64,000 nucleotides of DNA from an uncultured Opitutia bacterium (GCA_903877135.1 CAIRCN010000068.1:24026-88025); one strand, 5' to 3'. Shown: positions 1 to 8,627, numbered from the stretch's first letter. The notes: a model not told the origin generated them from the sequence alone. Program-made: numbers and translations.

Positions 1-31
1 GCCGTGGCTGGGCCGCGGGGTGAGCCACGGC
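1..31. repeat. Inverted repeat (possible REP-like hairpin)
   Basis: Perfect 9-base arms GCCGTGGCT (1-9) and AGCCACGGC (23-31) flank a 13-base loop. The hairpin lies about 100 bases upstream of a small lipoprotein gene and has no T tract, so it is not a standard terminator. It may belong to a dispersed intergenic palindrome family, but the window edge hides its left context. Confidence 0.5.
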
Positions 32-135
32 AGACGAATCTTTATGTTGATCAGATCCGGCGGTAAGCGAGCGCCGCTTGCAAAACCGCGCCGAAAAACC
101 CAGCATATCCGCGGTGAGGCAAATCAAACACCACC

Positions 136-450
136 ATGAAAAACACGCTTACCATCCTGTGTGCCGTCGCGGCCCTGTTGTCAGCCGGCTGCGGCAGTCC
201 GGCTGTCGTTCAACTGACCCCCGATCTCTATGTCATCAACAAAGCCAACCGCGCCGGGGTTTTTGAGAATCTCGACGCGATAAAGGCGGCCGTGTTCAAG
301 GAGGCCAACGATTTCGCCGCGGCCAAGGGAAAGGTCGCCCTCGCGGTGGCGGTGCACGATGCCCCGGAGTATCCGGGGCACTGCGCGACGGTTGAATACC
401 AGTTTCGCCTGGTGGACAAGGACAGCCCCGAGGCGAGCGCGGCGCATTGA
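136..450 (+). CDS. Small lipoprotein of unknown function
   Basis: The 104-residue product starts with a short positive N-terminus (MKN), a hydrophobic stretch and the lipobox LLSAGC. It should therefore be exported by Sec, lipidated on Cys19 and anchored in a membrane. The mature part is rich in Ala and contains YVINKANRAGVFEN and VEYQFRLVDKD, which I do not recognise as a named family. The ATG follows closely spaced purines and starts just before the signal sequence, which supports this start. The gene is followed about 60 bases later by a separate secreted hydrolase gene on the same strand, and cotranscription is possible. Confidence 0.7.
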   Translation: MKNTLTILCAVAALLSAGCGSPAVVQLTPDLYVINKANRAGVFENLDAIKAAVFKEANDFAAAKGKVALAVAVHDAPEYPGHCATVEYQFRLVDKDSPEASAAH

Positions 451-514
451 GCGGCAAACATCGCCGAACAAACCGCTCCGGTTTCGGGTGTAGCCATCAT
501 AGAGTGAAAAACTG

Positions 515-1456
515 TTGTCCGTGGTAAACTATATAAGCAGCTGGACTAAATTTGGCCTGCTCGCGCTGGTCGGCTGCTGCAGAACCGCAACAGTGGGCGC
601 GGCGCCGGGCGACCTCCAGGCGCTGGTCGAGCGGACGGTGGCGGAGACGCGGACGGAGTTTGCCAGCCCGGCGCTCAAACCCGAGCAACTGGCCGTGACG
701 GTCGTCGATTTGCGCGGCGCGGCGCCGGTGGTGGCGCACTCGCGAGGCGACGAGCGGTTTTACCCGGCCAGCGTGATAAAGCTGTGCTTCCTCGCCTATG
801 CGCACCGGCGGATGGAAGACGGTCAACTCGCCGATACGCCGGAGCTGCGCCGCGGGCTGCGCGATATGATTGTCGATTCATACAACGAGGCGACGAGCTA
901 CGTCGTCGATGCGGTCACGGGCACGACGAGCGGGCCGGAGCTGCCGCCAGATGAACTGACTCGCTGGAGCACAGCACGCGGGGTGGTGACGCGTTATTTC
1001 CGGCAACTCGGCTACTCAAACGTCTACGCGCAGCGCAAACCGTGGGGCGAAGGACCGTATGGCCGCGAGCAGCAGGACATGGCGGCGCATCCGCCGGCGC
1101 GGAATTTTCTTTCGACGAACGACACGGCGCGGCTGCTGACGGAGATCGCGCTAGGCCGGTGCGTGTCGCCGGCGCGCTCGGCGCAGATGCTGGCGCTGCT
1201 GGCGCGCGACCATTTTGCACCGAAAAGCAACCCCGACGATCAGGCAATCGGTTTCACCGGCACGGCACTTACTCCAGGTATGAAACTATGGTCAAAGGCC
1301 GGCTGGGTGAGTTGGGCGCGGCACGACGCGGCGCTGATCGAGCTGCCGGGCCGCGGGCGCATCATCATCGTGACGTTCACAGACGGCCGCGAGCATGCGC
1401 AGAACCGCGCGATCATCCCCGCCGTGGCGCGGCGGATTCTGGCGGGGCTGAAATAG
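515..1456 (+). CDS. Secreted serine hydrolase, class A beta-lactamase/transpeptidase fold
   Basis: This 313-residue protein has an N-terminal hydrophobic signal (FGLLALVG) and the hallmarks of the penicillin-recognising fold. SVIK (Ser86, Lys89) is the nucleophile tetrad, SYN (122-124) stands where class A enzymes have SDN, and SKAGW near the C-terminus replaces KTG. It may be a beta-lactamase or a D-Ala-D-Ala peptidase-type enzyme acting on cell-wall peptides. The class A omega-loop Glu motif is not obvious to me, so I would not claim resistance. The reading frame opens with TTG at 515, and a GTG two codons later is an equally good start. It ends 15 bases before a convergent gene. Confidence 0.72.
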   Translation: MSVVNYISSWTKFGLLALVGCCRTATVGAAPGDLQALVERTVAETRTEFASPALKPEQLAVTVVDLRGAAPVVAHSRGDERFYPASVIKLCFLAYAHRRMEDGQLADTPELRRGLRDMIVDSYNEATSYVVDAVTGTTSGPELPPDELTRWSTARGVVTRYFRQLGYSNVYAQRKPWGEGPYGREQQDMAAHPPARNFLSTNDTARLLTEIALGRCVSPARSAQMLALLARDHFAPKSNPDDQAIGFTGTALTPGMKLWSKAGWVSWARHDAALIELPGRGRIIIVTFTDGREHAQNRAIIPAVARRILAGLK

Positions 1457-1471
1457 GAGGCCGCTCCGGGA

Positions 1472-1879
1472 CTACGGGCAGATTTCGTGTTCGCGCAGCA
1501 AGTCCGCGACTTGCTGATGGCTGTCGACGTAGGTGTTCCACACCGACTGACACCATTCGTCGATGGAGCAAGCACGCGCCGGGTTGTCCAGCACGTCGCA
1601 CGCCGTCATCGCACCGCGTATCGATGGCAGCACGAAAGTCGGCCATTGATGTCGACGCCGGCCCATCCGCATGTGCGCCAACTGCACCTGTCGGCCCGTG
1701 AACTGCCGTTCAAGGTGCAGATAGAGACCGACGAGGGCGAACGTCAGCTTGATGGGCTTAGTGCTCGCGTCCGCTTGCTGGGCAGCAAAGGCATCAACGA
1801 CGTGCTGGTGAATGAACGCCGGATCCCGGAGGGCGAGCGTGTAGGCACATAGCTCGTCGAAGGGTACTTCCTCGGTCAT
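1472..1879 (-). CDS. DUF5946-like protein of unknown function
   Basis: The 135-residue soluble protein opens with MTEEVPFDELCAYTLALRD and contains AFIHQHVVDAFAAQ, LTFALVGLYLHLE and FTGRQVQLAHM. This resembles the small proteins grouped as DUF5946, whose function I do not know. There is no signal peptide or membrane segment. Conserved His residues and a Cys could bind metal, but this is a guess. It lies 60 bases downstream of a kinase-like gene on the same strand and may be the last gene of that leftward run. Its 3' end faces the beta-lactamase-fold gene. Confidence 0.65.
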   Translation of the reverse strand: MTEEVPFDELCAYTLALRDPAFIHQHVVDAFAAQQADASTKPIKLTFALVGLYLHLERQFTGRQVQLAHMRMGRRRHQWPTFVLPSIRGAMTACDVLDNPARACSIDEWCQSVWNTYVDSHQQVADLLREHEICP

Positions 1880-1939
1880 GGGTTGTCCAATAGGACGAAA
1901 GTTGTTCTACGGGCAGTCAAACCGGTGTAAATATTTGCG

Positions 1940-2884
1940 CTAGATGAGATCCATCAGGTCGCACAATAGCACCTCAAGGCGAGTCGTTTGTTCGCCATCG
2001 CGGCTTATCTTGCCGCGGTTAAACGCGTGCCCTTGTTCGGCGAGGAAATCGACGCAAAACACCGCGGTATAGAAATCGACGACTGCGCGGGCCTTATCGT
2101 CTGCCCCGATCAGTTCGAGCCAGTCCTGCACATAATCCGTGTCACAGCGGCGGGCCAGCAGCGCCATCTTAGTGAGTGCCGGCGTCAGCAGCGGATCTCC
2201 GAAACATATCTCATCCACGTCCACAATTCCGCTGAACCTCGTTTGATGAATCAGGACGTTTTTTGTGGTCGTATCGTCAAGAAAAGGAGTTGTCCGCACC
2301 CGGGAAAAATAATCCGAAAACCGGGGCAGCCGGCGCAGCACGCGGTCAACGGCGTCCGGGTCGGTCATGCCAGCTGTAATAATCCACTGCCTGCTGTGCT
2401 CCAGCATGGCCTCGATCACCTGAAACCAAGTCTGGCGCCGCTGCAGTGCGGGATCGTCGTAGCTTTGGGCAAGGCCAAAACCAGAGGCCTCGGGCAGCCG
2501 GGCGGCGCGGCACTGCGCCTCCACGACCGCGGCGGCGATCGCGCGTTTCTCCTCACGGCTGAGCGAAGCATAGACCGCATGAAGATCGTCGCCGGGCAGG
2601 CGTTCGAGAATGACAAACGGGATGGAGCCCTGCTCATTGGCGTGCAATATGGCAGGCAGCGGGACCCCCAGCGGTTTCAACCGGTTGTGCCAGTATACTC
2701 CACCGGCAAGCAGAGCGCGGGTTTCCTCCGTGGCGAGGCGGACTGCCACGTGGCGCCCATCGTTGAGCGCGACCTCGTAGACATGGTGGCAAAGCCCCGT
2801 GGCAAATCGTTTCGCGCTGACCGTGGCGCCGCCGAGCGCCTTTTCCACCAACTGCCGCGCGTCTGATTCAGTCGGTATTCGCAT
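1940..2884 (-). CDS. Aminoglycoside/choline phosphotransferase-family kinase
   Basis: The 314-residue protein has the APH kinase layout. The N-lobe shows a GLCHHVYEVAL nucleotide-loop segment and HVAVRLA with a basic residue in the Lys region. The hinge contains PFVILERLPGDDL. The catalytic loop is FLDDTTTKNVLI, and VDVDEICFGDPL holds the metal-binding Asp. The usual HxDxxxxN loop is altered: Asp and Asn are kept but the His is Leu. The substrate cannot be inferred, since the family includes antibiotic kinases, choline kinases and many sugar or small-molecule kinases. The gene begins 27 bases after the M20 peptidase stop, so cotranscription is likely. Confidence 0.75.
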   Translation of the reverse strand: MRIPTESDARQLVEKALGGATVSAKRFATGLCHHVYEVALNDGRHVAVRLATEETRALLAGGVYWHNRLKPLGVPLPAILHANEQGSIPFVILERLPGDDLHAVYASLSREEKRAIAAAVVEAQCRAARLPEASGFGLAQSYDDPALQRRQTWFQVIEAMLEHSRQWIITAGMTDPDAVDRVLRRLPRFSDYFSRVRTTPFLDDTTTKNVLIHQTRFSGIVDVDEICFGDPLLTPALTKMALLARRCDTDYVQDWLELIGADDKARAVVDFYTAVFCVDFLAEQGHAFNRGKISRDGEQTTRLEVLLCDLMDLI

Positions 2885-2911
2885 TCGGTCGAACCGCGGA
2901 AAATTTTGCCT

Positions 2912-4153
2912 TCAGCCGGCGAAGCTGGTCAGCAAGTTGGCGTAGATTTTGGCGCTGGCGAGGAGCTCCTTGATCTTCGCGCTCTCGTCCACGGCGTGCT
3001 CGAAACGGCCGCCAGGGCCGTAGCCGAGCGTGGGAATCTTCATTTCCGTGGCGAAAAAATGCATGTCGTTGAAACCGGTCGAGACGTTAAAGACGGTCGG
3101 TTCGCGGCGCACACGGGTGACGCTCGCGGCCATGGCGGCGAAGAACGGGTGCTTTGGCCGGGTAAAGCAGGCGAAGTTTTCCGAAACTTTTTTTACCGTG
3201 ATGCGGCAGTCGGGAATCCGGCGCGCGGCGGCGGCTAGGAAGATGCGTAGGTCGCGTTCGGCGGCGGCGTGGTCCTCAATGGCGAGCACGCGACGGTCGA
3301 TGCTGAAGCTGGCGAGGGAGGGCACGGTGTTGATCTTGCCGCCGGGGCCGGAGGCGAAGACGCCGCCGACGTTGATCGTGGGGCGCATCGTCCGGCCCTC
3401 GGGCGTGACGAAGGTGCGACGGGCGAGCTTCCGCTTGTAATCCTCCAACGCGAGGACGAGGGCAGACATTTTTTCGAGGGCATTGATGCCAGCCTCGGGC
3501 TTGGAGCCGTGCGCGGCGAGGCCGTGGACGGTGACTTCGAGCCAGACGACGCCGTTGTGGCCGCAGCAGACGGTGTTTTCTTCGCCGCCTTCCATCACGA
3601 CAGCGTAGTCGGGCTGGATGGGGGCGTGTTTCACGAGCCAGCCAGTGCCGAGTTCGGAATCAGTTTCCTCGTCGGCGGTGAAGGAGACCTCGACGTTGAG
3701 CTGGGGCGCGGTGCGCGTGGCGCGGAGGGCGTTGAGCGCGAGGAGAAGGCTCGCGATGGAGCCCTTCATGTCGGACGTGCCGCGACCGTAGATCCAGCCG
3801 TGCTCAACCGCGCCGCTGAAGGGGCTGCCGTGCTGCCACTCGCCGGACACGGGGACGACGTCATAGTGGGCGTTGAAGTGGATGGTCTTCGTCGCGCCGC
3901 GGACAGGGAGCTTGCCGAGGACGTTGTAGCGCGGGAAAGCGCGTTGTTCCGGAGGCAGGTGCCGGCGGAGCAGGGCGCGGGAGATGGTGTAGCGCTTCGC
4001 AGCGAGGCCGGCGTCGGTGAGGGCGTCGACGAGGCCGGAGGTGATGGCGGCGTAGTTTTCGCCGGGCGGATTGACCGTGGAAATGCCGACGAGCTGCCGG
4101 AGGCAGCCGACGAGGTCGGCGGCGTGGTCGGCGATGTAGGAGGAAGGGGTCAT
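2912..4153 (-). CDS. M20-family metallopeptidase (ArgE/DapE-like deacylase)
   Basis: The 413-residue cytoplasmic protein matches the M20 di-zinc hydrolases that include acetylornithine deacetylase and succinyl-diaminopimelate desuccinylase. Visible motifs are NAHYDVVPV (metal His and catalytic Asp), YGRGTSDMKG (bridging Asp), TADEET (catalytic and metal Glu), VVMEGGEEN and a late GRFEHAVDE carrying the last metal His. The lid domain with GLAAHGSKPEAG lies between them. It removes an acyl group from, or cuts, an N-acyl amino acid or dipeptide, and the exact substrate is unclear. It follows the permease gene by 55 bases in the same direction. Confidence 0.85.
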   Translation of the reverse strand: MTPSSYIADHAADLVGCLRQLVGISTVNPPGENYAAITSGLVDALTDAGLAAKRYTISRALLRRHLPPEQRAFPRYNVLGKLPVRGATKTIHFNAHYDVVPVSGEWQHGSPFSGAVEHGWIYGRGTSDMKGSIASLLLALNALRATRTAPQLNVEVSFTADEETDSELGTGWLVKHAPIQPDYAVVMEGGEENTVCCGHNGVVWLEVTVHGLAAHGSKPEAGINALEKMSALVLALEDYKRKLARRTFVTPEGRTMRPTINVGGVFASGPGGKINTVPSLASFSIDRRVLAIEDHAAAERDLRIFLAAAARRIPDCRITVKKVSENFACFTRPKHPFFAAMAASVTRVRREPTVFNVSTGFNDMHFFATEMKIPTLGYGPGGRFEHAVDESAKIKELLASAKIYANLLTSFAG

Positions 4154-4208
4154 GCGGCGGTAGACGGGCCACTATGGGCACGGGGCCGCAGGCGACAAAG
4201 CTTAAAGC

Positions 4209-4970
4209 TCAGGACCGGAAACTGAGCCAAACGAGCCGGGTCAGCGTGAGCGCGACCATTGTCAAGAATACCGGCCGGATGAAGCGCACGCCCTTCGTGA
4301 CCACGAGGCCTGAGCCAAGGCGCGCACCGAGCACTTGGCCCACGCCCATCGTCAGGCCGGCGCCGAGGTGGATGAGGCCGGCAGAGGCGAACACGGCGAG
4401 CGAGACGAGGTTGCTGGTGGCGTTCATGACCTTGGTGGTGCCGGTGGCCCGGGTGAAGTTCTGCCCGAGGAGCATGATGAGCGCGATGGCCCAGAACGAA
4501 CCGACGCCGGGCCCGAAAAACCCGTCGTAAACCCCAAGCCCGAGACCGAAAACGGCGTAAAACGCCCCCTCGCCCATTCGCGGCGGCTGCTCGTGCACGC
4601 CGATGGCCGGGCGGAGCACGGTGTAGAGCAAAATCGCCGCGAGCAGCCAGGGCACGAGCCGGCCGAGGAGGTGCGAGTCGATCTGTTGCACGGCGAGCGC
4701 GCCGCCGAGGGCGCCGACCAAGGTCATCGCGATGCCGAGCCGGCAGGCGCGCAGGTCCACGACGCCACGGCGGGCATAGTGCCACGAGGCGGCGACGCTG
4801 CCGAATGTGGACTGGAATTTGTTGGTGCCGAGCGCGAGCGGCACGGGCAGGCCGAGGTTGAGCAGCATCGGCAGCGCGATCAGCCCGCCGCCGCCCGCGA
4901 TGGAGTCCACCAGCCCGGCGACGAGGCCGGCGAAGAAGAGCAGTGGGTAGCTCCACGGGACGAGGTGCAT
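4209..4970 (-). CDS. TauE/SafE (TSUP) family membrane permease
   Basis: The 253-residue protein has about eight hydrophobic segments and two related halves with the TSUP signatures GLVDSIAGGGGLIALP near the N-terminus and GVYDGFFGPGVGSFWA in the middle. LGTNKFQSTFG and ATGTTKVMNATSN are the matching repeat motifs. The family exports sulfite, sulfoacetate or other small anions across the inner membrane, and the substrate is not readable here. It heads a leftward run with the M20 peptidase and kinase. Its start is 99 bases from a divergent cupin gene, so that gap should hold two promoters. Confidence 0.88.
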   Translation of the reverse strand: MHLVPWSYPLLFFAGLVAGLVDSIAGGGGLIALPMLLNLGLPVPLALGTNKFQSTFGSVAASWHYARRGVVDLRACRLGIAMTLVGALGGALAVQQIDSHLLGRLVPWLLAAILLYTVLRPAIGVHEQPPRMGEGAFYAVFGLGLGVYDGFFGPGVGSFWAIALIMLLGQNFTRATGTTKVMNATSNLVSLAVFASAGLIHLGAGLTMGVGQVLGARLGSGLVVTKGVRFIRPVFLTMVALTLTRLVWLSFRS

Positions 4971-5068
4971 GACCGAGGGAGAATCGCCGAAACGCGGCGG
5001 AACGGAAGCGCGGAAATGGGCGCGTTCCGCGCTTTCCCTAGGCGCCGAGGGGCGCTTGGCTGGCGGTC

Positions 5069-5545
5069 GTGAAACGCGAGGCCGCAGAAATCGTCGCTCG
5101 GTTGGGGCTGGAACCGCTCCCGCACGAGGGCGGATTTTTCCGCCAGATTTCTGTGAGTGAAGAGCGGTTGCCGAGCGGCCAGCCGCTGCGCTCGGTCATC
5201 TGGTATTTGATGACGAAGGAGGATTTCTCCTCGCTGCACCGGTTGCAAGCGGAGGAATTGTGGGAGTTTCACGAGGGTGATGAGGTCGAACATCTGCAGC
5301 TCGATCCGCGCACCGGCGTGGCGCGGGTAACTTTGCTGGGAACGTCCGCCGGTGAGCGGAAAGTCGTGGTGCGCGGCGGCGTCTGGCAAGGCGCGCGGTT
5401 GGCAAAGGCGGCGCGCGGCTGGGCGCTGTTGCAATGCACTATGACGCCGGCGTGGGACGAAGCGGAGTTCGAGCTGGGCCGGCGCGACGAGTTACGGCGG
5501 ACATTCCCGGCTGCCGCGGAGCTAATCGTCGCGATGACGAGATGA
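5069..5545 (+). CDS. DUF985-type cupin protein
   Basis: The 158-residue protein looks like a single-domain DUF985 cupin: EGGFFRQISVSEE, SVIWYLMTKEDFSSLHRL, ELWEFHEGDEVEHL and a C-terminal GWALLQCTMTPAWDEAEFEL. His and Glu residues in the SSLHRL and EFHEGD strands lie where cupins bind a ligand or metal. Members resemble RmlC-fold epimerase or isomerase enzymes, but the reaction is unknown. The reading frame starts with GTG at 5069 and overlaps no other gene. A pdxH gene follows 43 bases later on the same strand. Confidence 0.8.
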   Translation: MKREAAEIVARLGLEPLPHEGGFFRQISVSEERLPSGQPLRSVIWYLMTKEDFSSLHRLQAEELWEFHEGDEVEHLQLDPRTGVARVTLLGTSAGERKVVVRGGVWQGARLAKAARGWALLQCTMTPAWDEAEFELGRRDELRRTFPAAAELIVAMTR

Positions 5546-5588
5546 CTTTTGACAGCGCGGTGTCGGCGCTTCACGTTGCCAGCATATC

Positions 5589-6227
5589 ATGCCGCTGGCC
5601 GATCACAGAAAAGACTACAGTCTCGCTGGGCTCGCCGAGAAGGACCTCGCGCGCGACCCGTTCCGACAGTTCGACAAATGGTTCCAGCAGGCCGAGGCGG
5701 CGAAGATTTCCGAGCCCAACGCCATGACACTAGCCACCGCCGCGCGCGACGGCCGGCCCTCGGCACGCACCGTGCTGCTCAAGGGCGTGGACGGGCGAGG
5801 CTTCGTTTTCTTCTCCAACTACGAGAGCCGCAAGGGCCGCGAGCTAGAGAGCAACCCGCGCGCGACGCTGCTGTTTCCCTGGCTTGCGCTCGAGCGACAG
5901 GTGGTGATCGAGGGCCCCGTGTCGCGCGTGCCGCGGGAGGAGTCTGAGGCGTATTTTCACAGCCGGCCGCTCCCGAGCCAGCTCTCCTCGTGGGTCTCGC
6001 AGCAGAGCTCGATCATCTCTGGGCGCAAGTTCCTTGAGGACACGATGAAGGAGCTGGAGATAAAATACGCCGGTCGTGCAGTGCCACTGCCGCCGCACTG
6101 GGGCGGTTTCCGCCTCACGCCTGAAACGGTCGAGTTCTGGCAGGGGCGCCGCAGCCGGTTGCATGACCGCCTGCGCTACCGGCGCGAGCCAGATGGGGAC
6201 TGGACGGTCGAACGCCTTGCCCCGTGA
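5589..6227 (+). CDS. pdxH: Pyridoxamine 5'-phosphate oxidase (first copy)
   Basis: The 212-residue FMN enzyme oxidises pyridoxine or pyridoxamine 5'-phosphate to pyridoxal phosphate, the last step of B6 synthesis and salvage. Recognised segments are DPFRQFDKWFQQA, AMTLATA, ARTVLLKGVD, GFVFFSNYESRKG, RQVVIEG, LSSWVSQQSS and the C-terminal FWQGRRSRLHDR with the phosphate and substrate-binding Arg and His. Length and motif order are normal. Its TGA overlaps the GTG of the following histidine kinase by four bases (GTGA), so the two are probably translated together. A second, more divergent copy lies at 39457-40038. Confidence 0.93.
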   Translation: MPLADHRKDYSLAGLAEKDLARDPFRQFDKWFQQAEAAKISEPNAMTLATAARDGRPSARTVLLKGVDGRGFVFFSNYESRKGRELESNPRATLLFPWLALERQVVIEGPVSRVPREESEAYFHSRPLPSQLSSWVSQQSSIISGRKFLEDTMKELEIKYAGRAVPLPPHWGGFRLTPETVEFWQGRRSRLHDRLRYRREPDGDWTVERLAP

Positions 6228-7780
6228 ATAAAAAATCGCATCAACCGAAAGCGCCCGCCCGCATTCCCACCACGCTGCTGGCCGCCGCTCTGCGAGCGGA
6301 GGGCGACGGCGTCGTCGTCTCAAAATTAGGCGCCCCGGGGTGCAAGCCAACGATTATCTTCGTCAACGGCAGTTTCTGCGCGATGACCGGCCGCACCGCC
6401 AACGAACTGGCGGCGCAACCGCACGTCGCTCTGCACGTCGACCAGGCCGAGGTGGAAAACATTGAGCATTGGCTGCTCAGCGCACAACCCGGCCAGCCGT
6501 TCGCCGGAGAAGGCTTCCTCGTCGGCAAAAATGGCGCGACCATCTTCGCGGCGTGGACGTTTAGCACGCTGGGCAACCGCCGCGGTCGCCCCACTCACCT
6601 TGTCGCCAGTTACCGCGACACGACCGAAAAACGCCGCCTGCAAGAGACGCTCGTCCAAGCACAGCGTCTCGATGCCGTGGGCCAGCTCGCCGGCGGCGTG
6701 GCGCACGATTTCAACAACCTGCTCTCCGTCATCAACGGCTACTGCGAGATGCTCGCCGCCCATGTCTCGGACCGGCCACAGGCGCTGCGCGAAGTTAACG
6801 AAATCCACCGGGCAGGCAGGCAGGCGGCGACGCTCACGCGACAACTCCTCGCCTTTGGCCGCCGCCAGCCGATGGACGCTCGCGTCATCAATCTTAACCG
6901 CGTTGTCAGCGACAACGCCGAGATCTTGGGCCGGCTGCTCGGTTCAGCCGGCCGGCTCGAACTCGACCTCGCGAAGAATCTCGGCCGCGTCCGTGTTGAC
7001 CCCACGCAGTTTCAGCAAGTGCTGCTAAACCTTGTCCTCAACGCCCGCGACGCCTTGCGCGATAAGGGTTGTGTGACCATCGCCACCCTGAACCGCGACG
7101 TTGGTCCCGGCCTCAAAAACCGCGTCTCCGATGCCCCCCCGGGGCATTATGTCTGCGTCTCCGTGACCGACAACGGCACCGGGATGGACGCCGAGACGCA
7201 AAGACACCTATTCGAGCCGTTTTTCACAACGAAGCTCGAGGGTAAGGGCACCGGGCTCGGACTGGCGCTAGTTTACGGCGTGGTGCAGCAGAGCGACGGT
7301 TACATCGAAGTGCGCAGCGCGCTCCTCGCCGGCTCGACTTTCGAAATTTACCTGCCGGAAGCTCGCGAACCGGAGGAACCGGTTGTAAGAGTCGACACGG
7401 CTTCACCCTTCCCTGCGACGCGCGGGCATGAAACATTGCTGCTTCTTGAAGACGACGATGTGGTGCGAAAAATGGTCGCCGGCATGCTCACCGCCGATGG
7501 TTACCGTGTGCTGGCGGCGAAGACGCCAGCCGAAGGTCTCAAGCTTGCCCGTGCCAACTCGCGCCCGGTGCAGTTACTGATCGCCAACCCGAGCCAAGGC
7601 GGCGATACCGTCGCACGTGCTCTCCTCTCAACCCGGGCGGATCTGCGCATGCTCTGCACCAGCAACCACGAGGCGCTCACCCCCCTCACATGGCTGAAAC
7701 CGGAATACCAGGCCGGCATGGTCAAACCTTACGCGTTGAGTGAAGTCTTGCTCACCGTGCGCACGCTACTCGACGCCTAG
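6224..7780 (+). CDS. PAS hybrid histidine kinase with a degenerate receiver domain
   Basis: The 518-residue protein has no membrane segments. It shows a PAS-like sensor (about 40-135), a HisKA dimerisation domain with the phospho-His in GGVAHDFNNLL (H161), and a HATPase domain with LNARDAL, VTDNGTGMD and GKGTGLGLAL (255-375). A C-terminal receiver (403-518) keeps the acidic pair in LLLEDDD, Thr/Ser in LCTSN and Lys in MVKP. The phospho-acceptor position reads LLIANPSQGG, with Asn455 instead of Asp, so it should not accept phosphate normally. The GTG start overlaps the pdxH stop by four bases. Its signal is unknown, and the link with B6 metabolism is only positional. Confidence 0.88.
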   Translation: MNKKSHQPKAPARIPTTLLAAALRAEGDGVVVSKLGAPGCKPTIIFVNGSFCAMTGRTANELAAQPHVALHVDQAEVENIEHWLLSAQPGQPFAGEGFLVGKNGATIFAAWTFSTLGNRRGRPTHLVASYRDTTEKRRLQETLVQAQRLDAVGQLAGGVAHDFNNLLSVINGYCEMLAAHVSDRPQALREVNEIHRAGRQAATLTRQLLAFGRRQPMDARVINLNRVVSDNAEILGRLLGSAGRLELDLAKNLGRVRVDPTQFQQVLLNLVLNARDALRDKGCVTIATLNRDVGPGLKNRVSDAPPGHYVCVSVTDNGTGMDAETQRHLFEPFFTTKLEGKGTGLGLALVYGVVQQSDGYIEVRSALLAGSTFEIYLPEAREPEEPVVRVDTASPFPATRGHETLLLLEDDDVVRKMVAGMLTADGYRVLAAKTPAEGLKLARANSRPVQLLIANPSQGGDTVARALLSTRADLRMLCTSNHEALTPLTWLKPEYQAGMVKPYALSEVLLTVRTLLDA

Positions 7781-7821
7781 TCGTAGGACCAGCGGCCGGA
7801 CGAGGATCTATTTCCGATTTG

Positions 7822-7903
7822 AATCGCGTAAAAAAGAGAGGAAGGAACTTCGGAAAGAAAGTTTGTTAGTATTGCGCTTCCGCCCTTCCGTGCCTCCGCG
7901 ATT
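7822..7903. repeat. Hairpin element between kinase and lipoate ligase genes
   Basis: Perfect 7-base ends AATCGCG (7822-7828) and CGCGATT (7897-7903) enclose partly complementary purine-rich (GAGGAAGGAACTTCGG) and pyrimidine-rich (CTTCCGCCCTTCCGTG) halves. The whole 82 bases could fold into one long imperfect hairpin. It stops four bases before the ATG of the next gene, so it covers where the ribosome binding site should be. No protein is encoded that I can support. Confidence 0.55.
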
Positions 7904-7907
7904 AACC

Positions 7908-8627
7908 ATGAATCTGGACCTTCTTCCTATCCGCACTGGCGGTGCTGCCGAGAACATGGCGGTGGATTTTCTGCTGCTACAACGTTACCCGCAGGCGGCG
8001 GTGCCGCGCTTCCGCCACTACGGTTGGCGCGGGCCGGCGTTCACGTTTGGTTACAGCCAGAAAATTGCCTTCGTGCGCGGCGCGCTGCCGCCGGGCGGGA
8101 TTGTTGACGTTTGCCGGCGGCCGACCGGCGGAGGCATCGTCGATCACCGCGACGATTGGACCTATGCGCTCGTGATCCCGCGCGGCCATCCACTCGAGGA
8201 TGTGCGTGCCACGCAGAGTTATCGCGAGGTGCACGAGTGTCTGGCGGCGGCGCTGCAACGACAGGGCGTGTCAGCCGCAGCAAAGAAAGCCTGCGAACCT
8301 GCGGCCGACGGTGCGGCGTGCGGCCCATCGGGCGTGTGTTTCCAGCGCGCAGAACTTTACGATGTGGTGCATACGGGCAGCGGCGAAAAAATCGCGGGCG
8401 CGGCGCAGAAGCGCAATAAGCACGGTCTGCTGTTCCAAGGCTCAATCTGGCGGCCGGCTGTGGGCGCGCCGCTTGACTGGGAGCGGTTTCACGCCGACTT
8501 CGCCGCGCTTCTCGGCGCGGTGCTGGGCGGCGAGGCGGTGCAAACGCCGTGGCCCGAATTAAACGAGGACGAGGTCAGCGGGCTTACGGAGCAATATTCG
8601 TCAACCGAGTGGATCGAGGCACGTTGA
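7908..8627 (+). CDS. Lipoate-protein ligase A family protein
   Basis: This 239-residue protein has the biotin/lipoate ligase fold. RRPTGGGIVDHRDDWTYAL matches the RRxSGGGAVYHD lipoate-binding loop, and GEKIAGAAQKRNKHGLLFQG matches the K-I-x-G-x-A-Q segment with the catalytic Lys. It would attach lipoate or octanoate to E2 or GcvH proteins, or move it between them. The Ser of the loop is Thr, and the C-terminal accessory domain of E. coli LplA is missing, as in many transferase-type members. The frame continues upstream to 7740, but ATG 7908 gives the conserved N-terminus. The upstream part is a hairpin repeat in the gap after the kinase gene. Confidence 0.82.
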   Translation: MNLDLLPIRTGGAAENMAVDFLLLQRYPQAAVPRFRHYGWRGPAFTFGYSQKIAFVRGALPPGGIVDVCRRPTGGGIVDHRDDWTYALVIPRGHPLEDVRATQSYREVHECLAAALQRQGVSAAAKKACEPAADGAACGPSGVCFQRAELYDVVHTGSGEKIAGAAQKRNKHGLLFQGSIWRPAVGAPLDWERFHADFAALLGAVLGGEAVQTPWPELNEDEVSGLTEQYSSTEWIEAR

